The position numbers and the translations under genes are program-made. The notes beneath the pieces were generated by a model, which saw only the letters and a list, made by a program, of their open reading frames with translations, was not told where the DNA came from and made no database searches. Positions 1-10,637 of a stretch of DNA of 64,000 nucleotides are shown in pieces (the stretch's first letter is position 1; each line of letters begins with the position of its first letter). Source of the stretch: Eumeta japonica (lineage: Eukaryota; Arthropoda; Insecta; Lepidoptera; Psychidae); assembly GCA_005406025.1 (NCBI GenBank), contig BGZK01000480.1, forward strand, positions 62,001-126,000, in the 5' to 3' direction.

Positions 1-29
1 GAGTTAAGTTTGATTATTTTTTTTGAGTT

Positions 30-190
30 CTCGCATTAGTTGTAAGTACCCGGATGACCGAGCTTTGCTCGGTATTTTTCTTTTTTTTTGGGTAAATTCT
101 GTTTTTCTTTGGTACGTGGAATCAAACCGGGGTCTTTTGGATTCCAGACCGCCCGATTTTGTAACTGTGCTATTATGATTTTATAATAGT
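30..190 (-). repeat. SINE-like / dispersed repeat debris
   Basis: Positions 57-73 form a small hairpin (ACCGAGC, TTT loop, GCTCGGT) that I associate with a common lepidopteran dispersed repeat. Just after it, 118-128 read on the - strand as GGTTTGATTCC, one change from the RNA polymerase III B-box consensus. The combination looks like a decayed tRNA-derived SINE; the boundaries are not resolved. Confidence 0.35.
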
Positions 191-1256
191 GGCTAAATTT
201 ATCTTCATATTCTAATTAATTGCTTGAAAATTCGAATAAAATAAGGTTTTATAAAAATGAAATCTATCTAGATCGATTTACCACCCCCGAAATCCCCTAT
301 GTACTAAATTTCATGGCATTCAGAGTTAGAGCCGTTTCTAATTAAGCAGTATGTGTAGAAGAATTTCTTGTCTAGACATTAGGTAATAATATTCTATGGG
401 TATTGTAAATAATTTTGTTGGTGAGTTTAAAGTTCTTTTCATCAAAAATTTTTTTGATTGTCCACAAATTTCCCATAAAATCTTAACAACTGACTCTAGA
501 AAAAAGTGATTCCCAACTAATAATTTTGGCTCTAATAAAAACTCTTACAAGTATTGAATACACGCAACTCAAAATCGACTGTAAGAACAAAAAAAAATAA
601 TAGTGAGTAACAAAAAATGAAAACTTTATAAGAACTAAGTAAAATACTAGACTTTTGTAACAAAAATGATCAAAACTGGAAATACATCTTTGTACAAATG
701 TGTTAAATGTGAAAAATAAATTTATACTACGCCATTACCAGTGAGTTGCGATCTACGAAACAAACTTTTGTAATGCCATCACTCAAGATGATTGGATTAC
801 CTACGTTTTGTTTTTTTTTTCTATGAAAATCAATCAGTTTTTTTGGTTTCATTGTATACTCGTTTAGATTATTAATACGTTTTTATATTTCCTCACACAT
901 TAATTTTTATTATTCTTTGCTATTATTTGTTAGATTTCTTGTTGTATTTCTAGTCTTGACATTCTTTTATTCCTATAAATAACTTTATTGTGATTTATAG
1001 ACGCTGACGCTGTCTTGAAACACCAAGACACTGTTTCATAAGATTTTCACGTAGAAATATGTTGCCTTGTCTCAATACAGCTTAGGTACTTATATTGTTT
1101 CTGATGATGAGATTAATTGAATGCAAAATCGTAACAAGTGATAAAAATAGTTTTTTGCATCAAAAAGTTTTTATAATAGTGATTCATGGACAATTATATT
1201 GCATAGCAAAATTCAAATCAAAATAAATGTATGAAAACACAGTAAAGAACAGCAAC
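191..1256. other. AT-rich DNA, nothing recognised
   Basis: No open frame of note, no recognisable repeat ends and no RNA gene were seen in this stretch. Confidence 0.5.
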
Positions 1257-3640
1257 GTACTTGCTCCCTTAAGTTAGCAAGGACAAATATTTTTTTGTTA
1301 AATTGTTTGTGCGTCATTTGTTTTGATTGATAGATGAAATTTGACATTTTCTCGATTTTAATTTTTTTTATAAATAATTTTCAAAATTTTGGCTTTAACC
1401 CAGCTTTCAAGGTAATCAATTATTGTTTTTTTTTTGTGCATCTTAGTCGGTTACTTAGTCGGAACAAACAATAAGTTTGTTCGATCTTTTCTTTTTTAAT
1501 AATTAATTTTTTAATTCCCTTACATCATCATGTTCTAATTACCATTACTGCGCACGCGCGTTTACAGGATTACACGGTTCGCTTAAACCTTGTTTACATT
1601 GATTAATAAGAACAAAAATAATTTAATGAATATAATAATGTTAATCTTGTCCAATTCATATGAGTATTTAAAGAGTAGAGGAAAAACAGGACGTATAACT
1701 TGATACGAAAAATCTACGAAAGATCTGTGAACAAAATAACGATGGAAACTGATATAACCGACCTTCATATTATTATTTTTTATAGACAGAACATTTAATT
1801 TATCTAAAAGAAAAAAAATGTTTTAAAAAATTTTTTGTGTTAAAAAATAAACAAATTTTATTAAATTTTTGTTATTTTTTGTAAATGAAAGTATAGTAGA
1901 TTTAAAACTTTTGAAAAAAATAAATAAATTAACGCTTACATTGATTGATATATATATTTTTTCCAATAATTTTATCTATTAAAATTATCTTTGCAGGTTA
2001 TCAGCATCATTTACAACTTTAGAACGAACTTCAAATCCCTCTATTTTCTATTATCCAAACTCCCAATATTTGCTAACACCAAGCTGTCATATAATAAGTG
2101 ACAAAATGTTTGTTATTACACACTGTCCAAGAAAAATGTCAGAAAATGATAAACAGGTCTTTATTTTGTAATCTGGCATACGATATTCGATGAGATGGTT
2201 TCTCTAGAAAGCTGAGCCTAGCAGTAGGAACGTTGACGTCAATGGATCAAGAGCTGCTGCCAACAAGTGAATTGTTGAATTACAACCATTGATAGAATAA
2301 AGCACGGTGAATCCCCACAAGATTTTCAGCAGCATTGCTGCCTCAGGTTACAATAACCACGACACTCTCTTGAGAACATCCAATACAGTCCCATACACAA
2401 CAATATAATCTGTAATGGCTTATATGTAATGTATCTGGAAGAAAAAATTTCCAGATATAGTTAAAAGAATCTATATGTGTGTCCATCATAATGACGTTTC
2501 TTTATTGGACTTAATGGGATTGTAATGTTATTTGTATTTGTATGGATCCTATCTGCACTTTAGTTGTAGGTTTGTATCTGTTCTTATCGTAAATCCATTT
2601 GGACATAAAAACCAATACGGATTTCCGAATACGAAATAGTAAATGTTTTTAATGCATTTAAATGACAATTCCACAATCAGAAAAATTAATATATTCTATA
2701 TGTAAATCCAGATAAGAACTCTGTAGACATATAAGTTCCATTAAACTTTCCGTTTCTTTTCTTCGAAAGTTTTTATGGGTATTGATATGGATTTGCAGCG
2801 ACAAAAGCACATTAGGTCCCAATACAACTATTTCTTATTAGAATCTATAGGATATTTTCAACAGGGCAGAAAACTTAACCATGCCCGGAATAATTATTTG
2901 TTTTATAACACTTTAAACAAAATGACTATGTTAGTATACAAATACGCGTTTGAGATTCACAAATATTATTTTCATCTTTTCGATAACTTCTACAATACAT
3001 AAAAGGAAATAATTTTGGCTTCTTAGTAAATTTTCTTTGCTCAAAAAAATATTCAAAACATTGAAGTTTTTTGAACTAACAATTTTCATCGTCCTTAAAA
3101 TTTTCGAGGCCCGAGTAATTTTTTTTTTTTGGAAGGAAGGGTCTTAGGAATAGCAAAGGGATTCTATTGCAGTAGTAAGGTTTAGTGATTTATTTTTCAC
3201 ACATCTTCAATCTTGAGAACAGCTTACCTGCAGAATCCTAGCCTTTTGTTGAATTATTATTATTTTATTTATCAAATTATTGTTGTTCTTGTTAACTGAG
3301 TGAATAAGATTGAAATGCACCGCGCAATCTTGAATAAGCACGCTTGCGCAGTAATGGTAATTTGAACATGATGGTGTTAGGGATTTAAAAAATAATTACT
3401 AAGGAAAAAAGATCGAACAAACAATAACCGACTAAGATTAACCAAAATAAAAAAATAACAATAATTGATTATCTTGAGAGCTGGGTTAAGGTCAAAATTT
3501 TGATAATTATTAATAAAAAAATGTTGGTCTAACAAACGTCAAATTCGATTGACAATCAAGAACAAATGACAAACAAACGAATATGCAAAAAAAAAAATAT
3601 TTAATTTGTCCCCGTCAACACAAAGGAGCATATTGTACTT
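1257..3640. mobile_element. Fold-back structure with ~400 bp inverted arms
   Basis: The left arm (about 1257-1655) and right arm (about 3240-3640) are diverged reverse complements over their whole length. Matching blocks include the GGACAAAT edge, the ATCAATTATTGTT block, the ACAAACAATAA/TTCGATC block, the ATGTTC-ATTACCATTACTGCGC block and the AAGAACAA-AATAATTT inner block. The roughly 1.6 kb centre has no transposase; it contains a separate MITE at 2365-2866. It is either a non-autonomous fold-back/long-TIR element or two copies of one repeat inserted head to head. No target-site duplication could be fixed. Confidence 0.6.
2365..2866. mobile_element. MITE, CCCTGTTG-TIR family, copy 1
   Basis: About 500 bp, closely matching the copy at 10045-10543 in the same orientation over essentially its whole length. 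The right end is clean (reverse complement CCCTGTTGAAAATATCC); the left end is mutated (CTCTCTTGAGAACATCC). It encodes nothing. Its target duplication is no longer visible, which suggests an older insertion than copy 2. A 75-codon frame at 2775-3002 crosses its right end and is taken as chance. Confidence 0.75.
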
Positions 3641-4040
3641 TAGATTAACATTGTTCTGTGGTATTGGCGATTGACGAAAATTGACAGATGATGGCTGTTG
3701 TTACTTTATAGTATATTATTGTTCTGTCTGTGGCAATAGGTGATCAGCAATTGCTGTTGCGCAAGTTAATTGGAAATGAATTATCAATTGTGATCTGAAT
3801 GAAGAAAATAAATAGCAGTTAATAGTTTTTTTCATGTTGAGGCTATTATACACAGTTTTGAGGTTAGATACTTCAAAAGATTTGCATCATTACTTGTCAA
3901 TCAATTGCTGATTTAAATGTATTGAGTATTTTTTGCTATAATATTTATCATGAATATTTGTCAAAGGATAAAGAAGAAATAAATGGTGATATTTCTAACC
4001 GTGACAGATATTTTGTAGTTATTTTCTTTGTAAATTCGAA
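3640..4040 (+). promoter_or_regulatory. URM1 upstream/5' UTR region (tentative)
   Basis: This AT-rich 400 bp lies between the right edge of the fold-back structure and the URM1 start codon. It must hold at least the 5' UTR and probably the core promoter if URM1 is transcribed as a single exon. I see no clear TATA box plus initiator pair, so no start site is assigned. The closeness of the transposon-like arm (ending near 3640) means that the element may contribute to the promoter. Confidence 0.3.
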
Positions 4041-4370
4041 ATGGAGAAAGCGTTAAAAATCAATTTGCAATTTGGTGGCGGTGCTGAACTGTTATTCGAC
4101 AAGATTAAAAAGAGAGAAATCGAGCTAGCGAATGTGAAAAAATATTATCCAGATGTAGAAACGGACAGATGGACAATTCGGCAATTGTTGATATGGATAA
4201 AAGATAATTTATTAAAAGAAAGGCCCGAGTTATTCTTACAGAATGGCTCGGTGAGACCTGGTATTTTGGTCTTAATAAATGATGCAGACTGGGAGCTGAT
4301 GGGAGAGCTCGATTATGAACTTCAAGACAGTGATACGATTCTATTTATATCAACGTTACATGGTGGTTAA
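4041..4370 (+). CDS. URM1: URM1, ubiquitin-related modifier 1 (sulfur carrier)
   Basis: Urm1 is a beta-grasp ubiquitin-like protein. Its C-terminal glycine is thiocarboxylated by the E1-like MOCS3/Uba4 enzyme; it then supplies sulfur for 2-thiolation of wobble uridine in Lys, Glu and Gln tRNAs in the cytosol, and it can also be conjugated to lysines. The frame is 109 codons with no intron. The family landmarks visible are an N-terminal strand followed by a GGGAELLF segment (residues 12-19), a central [16 protein letters not shown] helix, the [19 protein letters not shown] stretch and a C-terminal ISTLHGG ending exactly in Gly-Gly, as needed for activation. The length is close to the roughly 100 residues usual for the family. 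The ATG has an A at -3 and G at +4, and there is no plausible upstream in-frame ATG. No internal stop or frameshift is present, so it appears functional. A 12-A run about 180 bp downstream leaves open a retrocopy origin. Confidence 0.93.
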   Translation: MEKALKINLQFGGGAELLFDKIKKREIELANVKKYYPDVETDRWTIRQLLIWIKDNLLKERPELFLQNGSVRPGILVLINDADWELMGELDYELQDSDTILFISTLHGG

Positions 4371-5090
4371 TAAATGATATATTTATTGTATTTAATTTTC
4401 TTTTTCTAACGTGACCCTTCTTGTGCCTGTAAAAGTAGACAGAAATGTATTGAATTATAATATTATAGAAATGTACTTTCTAAATTAATTCTTGCTTTTT
4501 GCTTTTAGCATTTTCTACTTTAGTCTGTTGCATTTCTCTATTAAATATAAAAAAAAAAAACGAAAAATCAGTTCTTGTCATGAGTTTATATAACATATCA
4601 ATTTTGTAAATCTGGTATCACTGAGCAAGTGTTGATTAACATTCACCAATCAAAGAAAAAATAGTGTTGAAGTTGTATTTCGCTTTTCAATCCAGATATA
4701 AGGACATTCCTATCATATTGAATATGGATTCTTGTTTATGTAAAAAAAAATTATACTGTTTTTATGTATGTGACAGATATAATACATGACGGCTCAATAG
4801 TGAAATAAATATATAAATAAGCTAAAGATAACAATAGTTGGTTGAAACCATTTGATGGCTGTGGATCATTGACAATATCTTTACGATGATATTCAATACA
4901 ACAAATGTATATTTAGAAAAAAAAATCGTGAATTCATTACATAAATATTATTATAAAAATTTATTAATACATAAGACAATAATTATGTTATTAGTGATTG
5001 CACAATATATAAATAATACTATATCATGATATCAAAGTTTTGTTGCTTTATTTCAATTGTGTGTGACTATGTACAAATTTAAAAAATACA
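4371..5090. other. URM1 3' flank, no gene seen
   Basis: AT-rich sequence. An AATAAA overlaps the stop codon region, and an ATTAAA near 4538 lies just before a run of about 12 A at 4549-4560. The ATTAAA is a possible polyadenylation signal, and the A run could be either genomic or the fossil tail of a retrocopy. Nothing else is recognised up to the CCGGCCAAG-family repeat. Confidence 0.4.
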
Positions 5091-5091
5091 A

Positions 5092-5592
5092 ACCGGCCAA
5101 GTGTCAGTAAAACTCACAAAAAGTTCCATACTACAATATTGAATGTTACTTAATTTTTTTAAAAATAGTTAATGAAAAGCAAGATCAAAAATTAAGACAA
5201 CAAAAATCACAAAAATACATGTTTCTTGTTTGAGGACCCCTTTTAATTTGTAATTTTATTACTCTTTTTTTTAAAGCAACTACAATACATACACTTTATG
5301 AACATTTTAAGCGTCTACCTTTTGCCATTATTAAATTCGATTGAAATATGCCAAAAAACACATCTTTTGTATGCCCCCCTTTTTAGTTTTTAATATAATT
5401 TAATTTTTATTATTGTTATACCGTCAATAGAAATATGCACTCATATAAAAAATTCAACTATATGCCTATTATGGTTCATAAGGTACAGCCCGTTGACACA
5501 CAGATAGGTCATGGATGGAGGGTCAGTTGCACAATGGAACTTTAGTAATAGGGCTCCGTTTACACCCTATGTGTATGCAACCCTAAAAAAGT
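5092..5592 (+). repeat. CCGGCCAAG-family interspersed repeat, copy A
   Basis: Begins with ACCGGCCAAGTGTCAGT and ends with AACCCTAAAA, the two hallmark ends of a dispersed family common in Lepidoptera. The inside holds the usual markers: AAGTTCCATAC, GTACAGCCCGTTGACACA, and TAGTAATAGGGCTCCGTTT. It is diverged and non-coding. I cannot assign a transposon class. Confidence 0.7.
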
Positions 5593-7695
5593 TGGGTTTT
5601 TACTTAAACATCCAATTTCATTAAAACTATCTATGAAAGAGTATTCAGAAAATGTAATCACGGTTGGACTGTACTTTAAATTAATTTAGTTGTCCCTTTA
5701 AAAAAATATCATTTATGATCGAGTTGAGATTGCTCAAAGTTACATCTATGTGAACATCAAATAATTAATTTTTTCTCCCATTGAAGTGATATTTTTGCTC
5801 AGTTTATGCAAACCTGAGGATATTCTGTTATGGTATATAGCCATACTAGGATATGGTAGATTGTCATCAGAAACTGCATATGTTCTGTCCTTTTTTATTT
5901 TATCATTACAGATGAACAGAAATTTATTGTGAATTCATTATTTTGTATGAGTACCTACAGACCTCTAGTGACGGAGCCAGAAAATGGGCAAGGATAACTT
6001 CAACGGCTACTGACAAATCTGGGCTCATTTGATCAGTTTGAAATACAGGTGGGCGGAACGTTATAAGCCCACATGGAGGTACTCGGAGTACAGTCGTCAC
6101 CAAAAAAGCTAAAAGAGGCAAAAAGAAATATGATAGGCCAAAAAATGGAGATATTCTCAACAATTTAAAAAAAGAATTTGATAATTTTTTTATTATTGAA
6201 CCTAATGATTCCAGGATGTAATCACCTCCATCCCTAATACAACTGGTAAATGTTTATTTCTTCAAGAGATGTAGTGAACAAATAATTATCAAAAATAGTT
6301 ATTAATTTTTGTAAGTCTTTAAAACATTTTTTTGCTCGAAAAGCTGCCCCTCCAATCTTGTTGAAATCAAGTTAACTCAACAAAATATGTCGCAGTGCAA
6401 ATGTTTGAAATATATATATTTTTTATATAATTATTTTTAGATTTCTTGACCAACGGTTTTTGAAGTACAAATACTTCTTAAAAAGCTCAGAAAACTACAC
6501 GGAATGCAGCAAATATTGATCTAAGCACTCGCATCGTTCAAAAGATATTTTTGACGAAGTATTTGAAAAAAGGTGATCGATAGTTATTAAATTCAAAAAT
6601 GCTATTTTAACAAGCACCAACGTTTTCCTTTTTTTCCAAGCTCAAAAGCATTATCGATCAAAACAATGATGGGAGTTTTGGGGCTGACTGTTGCCCAGAT
6701 TTTTTTTTTTAATTTTCACTAACAAAACGTAACTTTCAATTTTAATATTAATCCTTTATGCAATTTCTAATATTTCGCGCTGAAGTAAGCGCCGATTTCG
6801 AATGCGATCTTCACCGGGTCACTGCAAGCGCACGCGATCGGCAGTTATTTTGGTATGTCGCCATATTGTAGTGCGGAAAAGAGCGGCAGAAACGACACGA
6901 CACGCTTTGTCAGGATTCATTTAGGTCTACCTTCTAGCTCTCGGCGACAGCTCCTCACGAGTGCACATACAATTCTTACATATTCTAAATTGATCGATCG
7001 CGCCGTGTCTATTACGATACCGATCCAGGGTCCCGCTCGCGGCGTGTTCGTGTTTACGCATGCGATGTAATAAATAAATACCGGTACTATGCGAACGGAA
7101 TGTGCGTGCAACTAGCGCCATCTGTGATCAGTTTTGAAAAATGTACGTAACGTAAAAAAAAAAGAACGAAACGGGATAAAAAGTGTTCCTTAAGTTACTC
7201 TGGACTATAAACTATTACCATACCGAATTTCATGAATTGCTGTCCGGTAGTTTTTGCGTAGTTCGCGGACAAATACACAGACAGACGAAGCGACAGGGAT
7301 TCCTAAAACCATTGAAAGTATACATTTAGTCAACATTTCTAACACCCACAGAGTAGTTTTTCTTAAAAATCTTTAATATACAGATTTATCTATGTACTGT
7401 CTTATTATATATGTATAGATTGCACAGACCTTTAATCTGAGGTAATACATTGTAATATATTTGTAATAATACAAAATTAGTGTAAAACTTTACTAAATTC
7501 TTAATAAGGTTCATGCTCTCTGTCGAGGTACCAGCACTCCTCCGTATTAATTAAAAAAGTACTAATCAGAAAATTGTATTATGGCAACACAGGTCGTCCA
7601 GCGATAACGCTTTAGCTTGCAAAAAGATTGTAAAAAAATTGGGTGCGTGTACATAAGTACGCGCTTGAGAAGTTATACTTCTTTGGCATCATTAA
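5593..7695. other. Unassigned region
   Basis: Open frames here (for example 5924-6163 on the - strand and 6855-7070 on the + strand) show no protein family that I recognise. About 6780-7120 is locally richer in GC and ends near an AGCGCCATCTGTGAT motif that recurs elsewhere in the window (42342, 48208). A CAGACAGACGAAGCGAC scrap near 7278 resembles the 3' part of the CCGGCCAAG family. Confidence 0.4.
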
Positions 7696-7929
7696 AAACG
7701 AGCCCAAACTCGATGGGGTTGCGTCGTTTAATTACGGAGTTCCTATGGCCACCTTCTAGCTCCATCATCAGACGCTGATTACCATATAGTATCAAAGTAC
7801 TCGTCAAGAGGAATCAAACGAGCCCAAACTCGATGGGGTTGCGTCGTTTAATTACGGAATTCCTATGGCTACCTTCCAGCTCCATCATCAGATCCTGGTT
7901 ACCATAAAGTATCAAAGTACTCGTCAAGA
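7696..7929. repeat. 120 bp tandem duplication
   Basis: Two adjacent units start at AAACGAGCCCAAACTCG (7696 and 7816), a period of exactly 120 bp, with about a dozen differences between them. Each unit ends with TATCAAAGTACTCGTCAAGA. On either side lie opposite-facing AGAAGTATAACTTC-like motifs (7670-7684 and 8108-8122). Such a minisatellite flanked by short palindromes could belong to a Helitron or other non-autonomous element; this is inference. Confidence 0.85.
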
Positions 7930-9140
7930 CATAAAGTTCAGTTTAAATTTTAAAAATTAAATAAATATTTTTTTATTTTCTTATATTAAATGTACATAAA
8001 TTCTCTCATTACTCGAAATTCGAATTCTAAGCGGGCAGCTTCAATCTGTTAATTTTGCGTCACACAATCTTAAAATTTCACTCTCATTATTTTTTTATAA
8101 CGCGCTTAAAGAAGTATAACTTCAAAAAAAGCGTGAGATACTAAACAACCGATATTACAATTCTAATACATCTCGACTACTAGTAAACGCGTACCGACGG
8201 GATGTTCGATCAGCTGATCCATCATGGTAATACAATAACGTTGTAGAAGTCGAGTCGTAGTCAACTCAAAACGCTGAAGTTGTATGAAGTGCGACGAGTA
8301 GGCGGGCAATGGTTGAGTTTGCCCCTCCCTTTTCAATGTCTACACCTATGGAAAGATAAGTTATAACACAAAAATAACCCCCCACGAAAACGAAACTATA
8401 CGCTTCGACGCTTCGACTTCGGTAGCAGCCCTGGATTTGTAAATAGGCCGCGGCCTAGGGCCGGCAGATTTCGGAAAATTATTATTTTAGAAAGATGCAC
8501 TGGGCGGAGGAACAAAGTGGCCTACACTCGTGAAAAATTAAAATCCGGCACTGGTCAGCGGCGGGGGAATCGTGTAAATTAAAACGACCATACGTCAATA
8601 TTACGTCGGCTTCTCTCCGTGACATAAATTTGAGGTCACAGCGATGCCGATTCTATTGTTTTGAGTTTGCATAATTGACGGGAGGCGGGGCCGGATCAGT
8701 TATGTCGGGGCCCCTAAGCAATGCATGTCTCGGAGCCCCTTTTTCTCGTTCTAACGTTTTGAAAAATATTTTTTCAACCCTAACGCAGTTTTATTCATAA
8801 TTGTATTATTTTTTACAACATTACCCCATCTGTAAACTAAAGTGCAACAGCAAAAGAGCGTATATTCATGGCATTTATATCCTTTTGTTGAGAAGCTCAG
8901 TTTTTCGTCAGTGACTGAAAAGCCGTATGTCCGACCATCTTCTAAATAATTGTCTTTGAAATTATATCAAGAGTTATTTTCCTAACTTTGCTGCGACGAG
9001 GCAATGAGGTTCTAGTTTTAGCATCAGAAGTGGCTATTTCTTAAAAAAAATAATATACAAACTGATCTAACAACACTTTATTTAAATCACAATCTTTACA
9101 AAATTAACAATTAGGTAGGTGGGTTTACAACAACAAGTAA
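7930..9140. other. Unassigned, with shared repeat at 8845-8985
   Basis: No gene is recognised. The segment around 8845-8985 (core GAGCGTATATTCATGGCA, then TTGTTGAGAAGC) matches 48764-48900 in the same orientation, so it is a dispersed repeat. A CGGGGCCCC-rich stretch at 8680-8745 resembles debris common in insect intergenic DNA. Confidence 0.45.
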
Positions 9141-9780
9141 TCAATACAAAACACAGGAAATGAAGTACATAACGAAATAGCTCACGTGTACCGCAACAGT
9201 CCCAAAACCGATCCGTCCGCACCGAGCGCTCATGCCGAAGTGCCTGCAGGCCACAAGCTGGGTCCTATTATAGGATGACACAAGCAACCATCGGAAGCGC
9301 TCGGTTTCACCGAAGATATCCGATCGAACGCCCACCGGATGAGCTGTTCGTATGCGTAAACATCGGTCGGGTATCGTCGGGCATCGTCGGGCGTCATCGG
9401 GCTCACGGAGATGTCTCCCGATGGCACGAACAGCGTTCGAGTATTTTCGATCCCAGGCTAACAGGTTGAAACGTGTCGCATCTAACGAATACCTATCGGC
9501 TTCACCGAAGACATCCAATCGGACGTTCGCCGGGTACGCTGCTTGCATTCAGATTCCTCGACACTAGTTTATCCGGCCGTAACCGGCCTGAAGGTGGCGC
9601 GCGGTACGTGCTCGACTGACGCCAGTTGCGCCCGCGCCGCCCGGTACTGCTACATATCCGATCCCGCTGAAGACTCCTTCGGCCACGCGGAGTCGAGCAG
9701 GCCGACCATCGGACGACAACGTGTGCGGTCGAAGTGAACCGCGAAGTGGAAAGTGACTTTTAATTATAGTTTGGTGCATA
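9141..9780. other. GC-rich segment with internal duplication
   Basis: The segment 9301-9345 (TTTCACCGAAGATATCCGAT) recurs at about 9499-9540 with about ten changes, a spacing near 197 bp. Open frames run through it on both strands (for example 9141-9548 on -), but none begins with a convincing start or resembles a known protein; the duplication itself explains the repeated residues. It is more probably a degenerate repeat than a gene. Confidence 0.4.
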
Positions 9781-9887
9781 ATTCAGTAGATTCGACCGTC
9801 GTCAAATACGACAAGGGGTTTTCATGAAAGAAGGATGTTCTCTTCTGAAACGCCGTCAACACTCTAGTGACCCCTCTGGCGTCGTAA

Positions 9888-9962
9888 ATGTCCACGGGCG
9901 GCGGTGATCTTCTACCCTCCGGCGACCTGCATGCTGGTTTGCTCCTTGATAATAAAAAAAAA
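9888..9962 (+). repeat. CATGGGCGGCGGTGAT-family retroelement tail
   Basis: GTCCACGGGCGGCGGTGAT is followed by CCGGCGACCTGCATGCTGG, TTTGCTCC and a poly-A run (9953-9961). This is the 3' end of a repeat frequent in Lepidoptera, probably a SINE or LINE tail. Related pieces lie at 17244-17335 (+) and about 34165-34230 (-). Confidence 0.6.
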
Positions 9963-10044
9963 TCCTACATCTTCTTGGGTCGATCAACAGCTTTGTTTTT
10001 CTATCAAGTCCACCGTTCACATTCTGTGCTGTTTTTATTTATTT

Positions 10045-10543
10045 CCCTGTTGAAAACATCCAATACAGTCCCATACAAAACAATAGAATCTGTAATGGCT
10101 TATATGTAATCTATCTGGAAGAAAAATTTCCAGATAGAGTTAAATTTGGAATCTATATGTAAATCATCATAGCGAGGTTTCTTTATTGGACTTAATGGAT
10201 TGTAATGTTATTTGTATCTGTATGGATCCTAACTGCGCCTTACCTGTAGGTTTGTATCCGTTTTTATCGTAAGTCCATGTGGACATAAAAACCAATGTGG
10301 ATTTCCGAATACGAAATAGAAAATGTTTTTAATGCTTTTAATGACAATTCCACAATCGGAAAAATGATGTATTCTATATGTAAATCCAGTTAAGAACTCT
10401 GCAGACATATAAGTTCCATTAAACTTTCCGTTTCGTACCTTCGAAAGTTTTTATGGGTATGGATAAGGATTTACAGCGACAAAGCACATTAGATTCCAAT
10501 ACAATCATTTCTTATTGGAATCTATTGGATGTTTTCAACAGGG
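10045..10543. mobile_element. MITE, CCCTGTTG-TIR family, copy 2
   Basis: A 499 bp non-coding element with near-perfect terminal inverted repeats: CCCTGTTGAAAACATCCAAT at 10045 and its reverse complement ending at 10543. It is flanked on both sides by TTTATTT, a possible 7 bp target duplication in a low-complexity context (an 8 bp version has mismatches). The superfamily is not certain. Copy 1 lies at 2365-2866. Confidence 0.8.
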
Positions 10544-10637
10544 TTTATTTTTAATAATTACTTTTTGTCAAATAAAACAATTAAGTGATTAAATATTGTG
10601 TAGCTCGATTCTGCACACCTACCGCCGAGACCCCATA

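Noticed and set aside
57..73. Hairpin followed by T-run, like a bacterial intrinsic terminator
   Set aside because: The window is clearly animal nuclear DNA, and the hairpin belongs to a dispersed repeat.
7696..7929. Possible CRISPR-like array
   Set aside because: Only two 120 bp units directly abut with no spacers; it is a tandem duplication in a eukaryotic genome.
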